A stretch of 64,000 bases of DNA from an uncultured Acetatifactor sp. (GTDB taxonomy: Bacteria; Bacillota; Clostridia; Lachnospirales; Lachnospiraceae), in contig CALWRA010000014.1 of the NCBI GenBank assembly GCA_944383825.1, positions 1-64,000 on the forward strand, in the 5' to 3' direction. A program made the position numbers and the translations under genes. Every line of letters starts with the position of its first letter. Positions within the stretch are counted from its first letter, which is position 1. Under the pieces are notes generated by a model that saw nothing but the letters and a program-made list of their open reading frames with translations, was not told where the DNA came from and made no database searches. This document shows, piece by piece, positions 58,994 through 64,000 of this stretch.

Positions 58994-60152
58994 AGTAATT
59001 GAGCGCATATTCAAATCGTTCCGCAACCAGCCGGCGTCCTGCTACGTTCAGGTGCAGATTATCCGTAAGATATTCGCTGGCGTTATCCTCCGTAATGGTT
59101 CCGTACAGATTATCCACAAAGGACACGCTTCTGGTGGCGGCGGAAGCGTATTGTCTGATTACATAAGTGGACAGCACATCCTGTTCTCCGTAGGTATACA
59201 TATCGCTGCTGACATATTCGCCCTGTTCATTAACGGCAAAGGCATAGGTGGGTGACATGACGATAATGCGGATATGGGGATATGTGGACTGCAGCAGTTC
59301 AATGCCTGCTTCCATGTTGCCTGTAAACTGCATAATATCAGTTGAATTCTGATCGCTGTACATTTCGTGTCCTGCCAGGTAATCGCTGGCGTCGTACATG
59401 ATGGTGATCACATCCACTGTGTTAAAATCCAGTGTTTTCAGAGTATTGTAAACTTCTTCGGCCTCCGGAGGAAGATCATCCCCCATGACCTCCCAGACCT
59501 CTTCGTAAAAATAATCGATGGGGCCGCCGGTGGCCAGTGTGCAGAGCCAGTAAAAGTTAAATGCATCCATAGGATAATTCTGAGAGTCGATCTGAGGGGA
59601 CAGGGCGGCCAGATAGCTGCCGCTTACCGCACAGTTGTAAACAGTGGCCCCGGTGAGATCTTCGATCATGCTGGCAAGACCGTCCTCAGAATTCCTGTCG
59701 TCGGCAAACGGGGCGTTTCCAAAGGCTACAATTGTGGTAACGCCGTCATCCGCAGGCGTTTCACCGCTGTCATTGATCAAGGGCAGAATTTCGTCCAGTG
59801 TGTCGCTGTAGGTGCCCGGCCCGTCTTGGAAAATTTCATCCAGATCCACTTTCACGCCCCAGTGTAAAAATCTGTATAGAATAAGGGCTACAAAGACCAC
59901 TGCCGTCAAAAGCAGAATGACGTGCATGTTAATGCGGAAACGGTGTTTTTTTCCTTCCCGTTCCTCGTCCTGAAAATATTCGGAATCATCCTCATAATCT
60001 TCGGCAAAATCCTCATTATCTTCATCATTTTCCTGAGAACCATAAGAGGATTCAGAATGCTCTTCTGCTTCCAGATCGATGATTCGTATATCGGGTATAT
60101 CGGGAGCGGAAATATCAGAGCTCTGTTCCCGAAAGTCTTTGTCATTTTTCAT
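58974..60152 (-). CDS. SGNH-fold membrane protein lacking the nucleophile
   Basis: A 392-residue protein with a cytoplasmic, very acidic segment (residues 28-66, rich in Glu/Asp), a helix at about 76-94 and an outer domain. The domain follows the SGNH order: IVAFGNAPFADD (142-153) in the block I place, NCAVSGSYLAA for block II, IMYDASDY for block III, and TDNLHLN (Asp364, His367) for block V. GDS has become GNA, so the serine is missing, and the GxND of block III is not kept. It may bind but not hydrolyse its ligand, or use another mechanism. YPHIRIIVMSPTYAF is close to the SGNH protein at 47338 (YPHIRIILVTPTYSW), so they share ancestry. It is monocistronic. Confidence 0.7.
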   Translation of the reverse strand: MKNDKDFREQSSDISAPDIPDIRIIDLEAEEHSESSYGSQENDEDNEDFAEDYEDDSEYFQDEEREGKKHRFRINMHVILLLTAVVFVALILYRFLHWGVKVDLDEIFQDGPGTYSDTLDEILPLINDSGETPADDGVTTIVAFGNAPFADDRNSEDGLASMIEDLTGATVYNCAVSGSYLAALSPQIDSQNYPMDAFNFYWLCTLATGGPIDYFYEEVWEVMGDDLPPEAEEVYNTLKTLDFNTVDVITIMYDASDYLAGHEMYSDQNSTDIMQFTGNMEAGIELLQSTYPHIRIIVMSPTYAFAVNEQGEYVSSDMYTYGEQDVLSTYVIRQYASAATRSVSFVDNLYGTITEDNASEYLTDNLHLNVAGRRLVAERFEYALNYYNREDG

Positions 60153-60232
60153 AATACCTCACCTTTGTAGGAGCTGCACGGCTGTTTGCGGCGCTCTTTT
60201 TGCTGCTTTTTATGCAATAAGATTTTCAGTTT

Positions 60233-60261
60233 ATTTTACTATTATGTGGAAAAAAAGTCCA
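60233..60261 (-). promoter_or_regulatory. Candidate promoter of the SGNH-like gene
   Basis: Minus strand TGGACT (60256-60261), a 17-bp spacer and TAAAAT (60233-60238). The leader would be about 75 bases. Confidence 0.42.
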
Positions 60262-60397
60262 CAATATCAGAAAATTTAATAAAAGGTTAATTTTATGTTT
60301 GGCATGGTTCGCTTGCCTATGGGGCTTTACAAATGAGCGAAGGGAGCTGCCGGCCGTCAGGAAACTCCGGCCCACAATTCCTGCGTCAGAGATATGA

Positions 60398-60426
60398 TTG
60401 ACAGAACTTCGGGAAAATGCTATAGA
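60398..60426 (+). promoter_or_regulatory. Promoter of the Crp/Fnr-type gene
   Basis: TTGACA (60398-60403), a 17-bp spacer and TATAGA (60421-60426): a near-consensus sigma-A promoter. The palindrome directly downstream covers the start of transcription. Confidence 0.8.
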
Positions 60427-60444
60427 TTAGTTATAACTAACTCA
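60427..60444. promoter_or_regulatory. Operator-like palindrome before the Crp/Fnr gene
   Basis: TTAGTTATAACTAA (60427-60440) is a perfect 14-bp palindrome covering the +1 region. The 12 bases ATAACTAACTCA (60433-60444) recur exactly at 61184-61195 upstream of the ABC importer. The dyad resembles metal-dependent DtxR/IdeR-type boxes rather than an Fnr site (TTGAT-N4-ATCAA). Confidence 0.6.
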
Positions 60445-60457
60445 AGAAGGAGGCAGC

Positions 60458-61120
60458 ATGGAAGAATATTTTAATCTATTGCAGAAATCGCCCCTGTTTG
60501 AAACGGCGGATGCTGATGGAATACGACATATTCTGTATTGCCTGGAGGCATATACAGGTTCCTTTGGAAGAGGAGAGATAATTTATCATTATGGAGACTG
60601 TATTTCCCGGGCGGGAATCGTCCTGGATGGAAAAGTGGCGCTGATCGCGCCGGGAAGCGATGGTGAGGAGTCCAGCATCCGGCTGGCGGTTCCACCGGAA
60701 TCCTTCGGCTGTTCTCACTCTTGCCTGCAGGATCAGCCGTCCCAGGTTACGGTTATAGCACGTAAAAAGACGAAAATACTTTTTCTTAAACTTTCAAAGC
60801 TATTCCGGAGGGAGGCGCTTGGCTGCAGGTATGCATCGCTGGTAATGGCGAATCTGCTCAGACAGACCGCCGCAGTGAATTTGCTGCAGGGCAGAAGAAT
60901 TCATGTGATGAGTCAGAAAACCATTCGGGATAAGCTGATACTTTTTTTGTCCCAGAATCGGGGAGGAGAAGGGAAAGCCATACTTTCCATGAACCGGCAG
61001 GAGCTGGCGGATTATCTGGGGACGGAGCGCAGCGCTCTTTCACGGGAAATGACGCGAATGAAGCAGGAGGGACTGATCGATTACTGTCGAAATGAAATAA
61101 AAATTTTAAATAAAAACTGA
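60458..61120 (+). CDS. Crp/Fnr-family transcriptional regulator
   Basis: A 220-residue regulator. Residues about 10-125 resemble a cyclic-nucleotide-binding beta-roll (LLQKSPLFETADADGI start, GEIIYHYGDCISRAGIVLDGKVAL), though residues for cAMP binding are not evident. Residues 145-215 form the HTH: SQKTIRDKLILFLSQN, MNRQELADYLGTERSALSREMTRMKQEGLI. Four or more cysteines are scattered but without an Fnr-type N-terminal cluster. AGAAGGAGG precedes the ATG. It sits directly upstream of an iron/cobalamin-type importer and shares an operator-like repeat with it, so it may respond to metal, oxygen or redox status. It could control the importer. Confidence 0.85.
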   Translation: MEEYFNLLQKSPLFETADADGIRHILYCLEAYTGSFGRGEIIYHYGDCISRAGIVLDGKVALIAPGSDGEESSIRLAVPPESFGCSHSCLQDQPSQVTVIARKKTKILFLKLSKLFRREALGCRYASLVMANLLRQTAAVNLLQGRRIHVMSQKTIRDKLILFLSQNRGGEGKAILSMNRQELADYLGTERSALSREMTRMKQEGLIDYCRNEIKILNKN

Positions 61121-61161
61121 TTTTTGTTGCGATTGCAACTGAAATCCTGTATTGTTTCCTT

Positions 61162-61195
61162 TATACTGTTTCGTGAGTTAGAAATAACTAACTCA
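61162..61195 (+). promoter_or_regulatory. Promoter -10 and operator of the ABC importer
   Basis: TATACT (61162-61167) with a poor -35 (CTGAAA, 61139-61144), followed at 61174-61195 by TGAGTTAG-N6-CTAACTCA, a perfect 8-bp inverted repeat. It lies over the expected start of transcription. Same right half as the repeat before the Crp/Fnr gene. Confidence 0.55.
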
Positions 61196-61231
61196 TAGGA
61201 TTTTTTATGTATGAAAGGAAAGGATAAGTTT

Positions 61232-62353
61232 ATGAAAAAGAAATGGCAAGGTACAGCGATTCTTCTGGCTGCAGCTTTACTTCTTGTTGCCTGCGGCACG
61301 GCGGACGCAACGGCTGCGGAGAATGCCATGGATATGGATATTCCCGGCGGCACCCATGAGGTTGTGGATCATGCGGGCAACCATGTGGAGGTGCCGGACA
61401 ATATTGAGCGTGTCGTGATTGACCAGATTCCGATTCTTTCCACATATATGGCGTACTTTGAAGGCTCGGCTCCATATATGGTTGGATACTGTGGTTCTTT
61501 TAAGGATACGATTTCCGAGACCGTGCTCAAAAATATTGCCCCGGAGCTTTTGGAATCTCAAGAAACCGTGTATGCCCAGTCGGATCTCAATATCGAAGAG
61601 ATCATAAAGCTGGAACCGGATGTTATCCTGTATAACGCCGGAAACGCCGAGCATGCAGAGATTCTAAAAGCCAGCGGGATACCGGCCATAGGTTTTGCTA
61701 CGGTGGGGGCGGATACGCCTGCTGATCCTTTGGAACGATATGAGGAATGGCTGAAGCTTCTGGAGAATATCTTTGGAGAGCAGGATAAGATGGACGAATT
61801 CCTTCAGAGAGGCGACGAAATTGTGGCAGAAGTGAAGGAAAGAATTGCGGCGGTTCCGGAAGAGCAGCGCCCTACTGCGATGATTCTGTATCAGCTCTCG
61901 GATGGCGTGCCTCAGGTAGCCGGGCAGGGAGTTTTCGGATATTACTGGCTGGAGCATCTGGGTGTACAAAATGTGGCGGAGGAGACGCAGGGCTTTGCGC
62001 AGGTAAGCTTTGAGCAGATTTATGCCTGGGACCCGGAGATCATGTTCCTGAACGGACCGGGACTTATGGATCTGACAGTGCGGGATATTATGGACAATAC
62101 AGTGGAGGGTGCGGATTTCTCCACGATTCAGGCTGTGAAGAACGGGCGCGTCTATGATACGACTCTGGGAATGTGGAACTGGTTTACGCCGAACCCTGAC
62201 GCTCCGCTTGTACTGGCCTGGCTTGCTTGCAATACCTATCCGGAGGCGTTTGCGGATTATCCTCTGGAGGATACAATCCGTGAGTATTACAGAGAGTTCT
62301 ATGGCTATGAGATTACGGATGAGGAATTGGAGGGAATGCTTCAACTGCAATGA
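61232..62353 (+). CDS. ABC transporter substrate-binding lipoprotein (siderophore/cobalamin type)
   Basis: A 373-residue surface lipoprotein that captures a ligand for the permease. The signal peptide ends in the lipobox LVAC with Cys21. The mature part has the type III binding-protein plan: VVDHAGNHVEVPDNIERVV at the start, PDVILYNAGNAEH in the first lobe, the long linking helix (EEWLKLLENIFGEQDKMDEFL), and WDPEIMFLNGPG in the second lobe, as in FepB/BtuF-like proteins. The ligand could be a ferric siderophore, haem or a corrinoid. ATG 61232 has AAAGGAAAGG upstream and starts at the signal peptide; an ATG 21 bases earlier would add MKGKDKF without a ribosome site. It overlaps the permease gene by 4 bp. 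Confidence 0.85.
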   Translation: MKKKWQGTAILLAAALLLVACGTADATAAENAMDMDIPGGTHEVVDHAGNHVEVPDNIERVVIDQIPILSTYMAYFEGSAPYMVGYCGSFKDTISETVLKNIAPELLESQETVYAQSDLNIEEIIKLEPDVILYNAGNAEHAEILKASGIPAIGFATVGADTPADPLERYEEWLKLLENIFGEQDKMDEFLQRGDEIVAEVKERIAAVPEEQRPTAMILYQLSDGVPQVAGQGVFGYYWLEHLGVQNVAEETQGFAQVSFEQIYAWDPEIMFLNGPGLMDLTVRDIMDNTVEGADFSTIQAVKNGRVYDTTLGMWNWFTPNPDAPLVLAWLACNTYPEAFADYPLEDTIREYYREFYGYEITDEELEGMLQLQ

Positions 62354-63375
62354 AAGACAGCTTTTGGATTAGAAAAAATCATTTTACGCCAGAGGCAGTG
62401 ATTTGCATGCTGCTGCCGGTCATGGCGGCGCTGACCTGCCTGTGTATCGGAAGGATGAATCTTTCTGTGCCGGAGGTTATCCGGACGCTTTTGGGTGCGC
62501 TGCTTCGGAGAGAGACGGACGGCCAGAGCTATTCTATCATTGTAAACCTGCGGGTGCCTAGAATTCTGATGGCGGTCATAGTTGGAGCAGGACTGACCTG
62601 CGCCGGGGCCACCTTTCAGGCATTGTTTTCCAACCCACTGGCGACTCCTGATATTTTGGGAGTCACCAGCGGAACCTGTGTGGGAGCGATACTTGCGATT
62701 CTGATGTCCAGAAGTGTTCTGGAGACGCAGTTTATTGCGCTGGCATTCGGTCTTGTATCCGTATGGATTACGCTTCGGCTTGCAGGGAAAAAGGAAGGGC
62801 ATTCGGTAGTTTTTCTGGTGCTGGCGGGAGTCATTATCTCATCCCTGTTTGATGCCATTGGCTCCCTGCTGAAGTATACGGCCGATCCGATGAATGAGCT
62901 GCCTGAAATTACTTATTGGCTGTTGGGAAGCCTTACGAGCGCCTCCTACAAGGAAATACTGATCGGCTCACCGCTGATCCTGGCCGGTATCACCATCATT
63001 TATTTGCTGCGTTTTAAGCTGAATATTTTATCTCTGAGCGAGGATGAGGCGAAAGCGAGCGGAATCGATCTAAAAAAGACCCGATTGATTTTTATTCTGG
63101 CAGCGCCTATGATTACGGCCTCTTGCGTATCCATGTGCGGGCAGGTGGGCTGGGTGGGGCTTTTGATTCCACACTGTGCCAGAATGGCGTTGGGCAGCAA
63201 CAATCGGTTCGTCATTCCTGCCGGTATCAGTTTGGGAGCCAGCTTTATGATTGTTATCGATACACTCTCCAGAAGTATTAGCGTGATAGAACTGCCCTTG
63301 TCTGTCCTTACTGCCATTATCGGAGCGCCTGTGTTCATTTCTCTGCTGAAAAAGAACAGGAGGAATCTGAAATGA
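62350..63375 (+). CDS. FecCD-family ABC permease
   Basis: A 341-residue integral membrane permease with about ten helices, the usual size for the FecCD/BtuC family. Family features include LRVPRILMAVIVGAGLTCAGATFQALFSNPLATPDILGVTSG (residues about 70-110) and the C-terminal CGQVGWVGLLIPHCARMALGSNNRFVIPAG, which contacts the ATPase. It forms the channel of the importer with the binding protein and the ATPase next to it. Both junctions overlap (ATGA), so the three genes are tightly coupled. The metal or cofactor moved is not deducible here. Confidence 0.92.
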   Translation: MKDSFWIRKNHFTPEAVICMLLPVMAALTCLCIGRMNLSVPEVIRTLLGALLRRETDGQSYSIIVNLRVPRILMAVIVGAGLTCAGATFQALFSNPLATPDILGVTSGTCVGAILAILMSRSVLETQFIALAFGLVSVWITLRLAGKKEGHSVVFLVLAGVIISSLFDAIGSLLKYTADPMNELPEITYWLLGSLTSASYKEILIGSPLILAGITIIYLLRFKLNILSLSEDEAKASGIDLKKTRLIFILAAPMITASCVSMCGQVGWVGLLIPHCARMALGSNNRFVIPAGISLGASFMIVIDTLSRSISVIELPLSVLTAIIGAPVFISLLKKNRRNLK

Positions 63376-64000
63376 TACTGGAAGTGGAAAACGGAAGCTT
63401 TGGCTATCCCAAACAGCCGGAAATCCTGAAAAACATCAGCCTGACGCTGAAAAAGGGCAGGATTCTGGCAATTCTGGGGCCTAACGGCATTGGAAAAACA
63501 ACACTTCTGAAGTGCATGGTGGGGCTTCTGAAATGGAAAAGTGGACGTTCTCTTTTGGATGGGCAAAATATCAGTGATCTGTCGTCCAGACAGCTCTGGT
63601 CCAGAGTATCCTATGTTCCGCAAACGCACACCTTTGCGTTTTCCTTTACCGGTCTGGAAATGGTTATGTTGGGACGCAGCGCGCATCTGGGCGCTTTTGG
63701 CCAGCCGGGAGCGAAGGAACTTCAGATGGCGGAGACCATGATAGAGCGTGTAGGGATTACTCGTCTGGCATACAAGGACTGTAACCAGATGAGCGGCGGC
63801 GAGCTGCAGATGGTGCTGATTGCCAGAGCTCTTATCAATGAGCCGGAGCTTATAATTTTGGATGAGCCGGAAACAGGCCTTGATTTTCACAATCAGATTC
63901 TGGTGTTGAACATGATAGAGCGCCTGGCTCATGAGGAAGGCATCTGCGCAGTGATGAACACCCATTACCCGACCAACGCTCTGTCCGTATCAGACGACGC
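63372..64000 (+). CDS. ABC importer ATPase (partial, cut by window end)
   Basis: The first 209 codons of an ATPase of the FecE/BtuD family. Walker A is LGPNGIGKTT (about 37-46), followed by VSYVPQTHTFAFSFTGLEMVMLGR as in iron-siderophore ATPases, the signature MSGGELQ (about 140-146) and Walker B LIILDEPETGLD. The sequence continues to the H-loop region (MNTHYP) and runs off the window. The start overlaps the permease stop (ATGA). It powers the importer with the two upstream genes. Confidence 0.92.
   Translation, partial: MILEVENGSFGYPKQPEILKNISLTLKKGRILAILGPNGIGKTTLLKCMVGLLKWKSGRSLLDGQNISDLSSRQLWSRVSYVPQTHTFAFSFTGLEMVMLGRSAHLGAFGQPGAKELQMAETMIERVGITRLAYKDCNQMSGGELQMVLIARALINEPELIILDEPETGLDFHNQILVLNMIERLAHEEGICAVMNTHYPTNALSVSDD

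Larger units (their letters stand above)
60153..60457. other. Divergent regulatory region, no gene
   Basis: 305 bases between the SGNH-like gene and the Crp/Fnr gene. It holds the two divergent promoters listed separately, a GTGGA-N7-TCCAC inverted repeat (60246-60262) next to the minus-strand -35, and an operator-like palindrome at 60427. The middle part (60300-60390) is GC-richer and shows nothing I can interpret. Confidence 0.6.

Noticed and set aside
1..64000. CRISPR arrays, tRNA/rRNA genes, intact insertion sequences
   Set aside because: Looked for regularly spaced repeats, tRNA-like cloverleaf ends and transposase motifs and saw none; the repeats present are hairpins or the short 24-bp series at the left edge.

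Overview
The window looks like a chromosomal segment of an anaerobic Firmicute, most probably a Lachnospiraceae-type Clostridia. The basis is strong AGGAGG ribosome sites, tight ATGA gene overlaps, a free-standing Spo0A-type DNA-binding domain, and a gene repertoire (DUF6020, GtrII, YfhO-like and DUF6044-like membrane proteins, SGNH proteins) typical of that group. The placement is inferred from gene content; there is no rRNA or other phylogenetic marker here. I saw no tRNA, rRNA, CRISPR array, phage or intact insertion sequence.

Layout. 1-1137: tail of an unidentified gene, then an XRE regulator overlapping a Spo0A-C domain protein, closed by a good terminator. 1318-4770: manC and gmd (GDP-mannose to GDP-4-keto-6-deoxymannose) on the minus strand, divergent from an AraC-type regulator. 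4884-58933: a very large surface-glycan locus of about 54 kb. It holds roughly 18 polytopic GT-C-like membrane proteins, six GT2 glycosyltransferases (four with C-terminal membrane helices like GtrB/ArnC-type polyprenyl-phosphate sugar synthases), three PLP sugar aminotransferases, a GT52-like transferase, a PglK-like ABC flippase, an FkbH/acyl-carrier pair and SGNH proteins. 58974-60152: a third SGNH-like protein on the minus strand. 60458-64000: a Crp/Fnr regulator and an iron-siderophore/cobalamin-type ABC importer, cut by the window end.

How the genes fit together. All six steps of CMP-pseudaminic acid synthesis are present but dispersed: PseB (6278), PseC (20570, minus strand), then PseF, PseH, PseI and PseG (42059-47341). 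An FkbH-type glyceryl-activating enzyme and its carrier protein sit between PseF and PseH, which suggests a glycerylated or otherwise acylated nonulosonate. A WecE orthologue (50837) and a FdtB-like aminotransferase (15970) indicate further amino-dideoxy sugars, although dTDP-sugar precursor genes are absent. My reading is that lipid-linked single sugars made by the GtrB-like enzymes are used outside the membrane by the many GT-C-like proteins to decorate a surface glycan or glycoprotein, while the GT52-like enzyme and PglK-like flippase handle a cytoplasmically assembled lipid-linked glycan. That division of labour is inference.

The features I consider least explained are: the sheer number of different GT-C-like proteins in one locus with no recognisable GtrA/GtcA flippase; a recurring two-hairpin element in front of several of these genes, with different stem sequences but a kept architecture; a tandem trio of YfhO-like proteins in which the middle one has lost the conserved Asp/His; and an SGNH-fold protein that lacks the nucleophilic serine.
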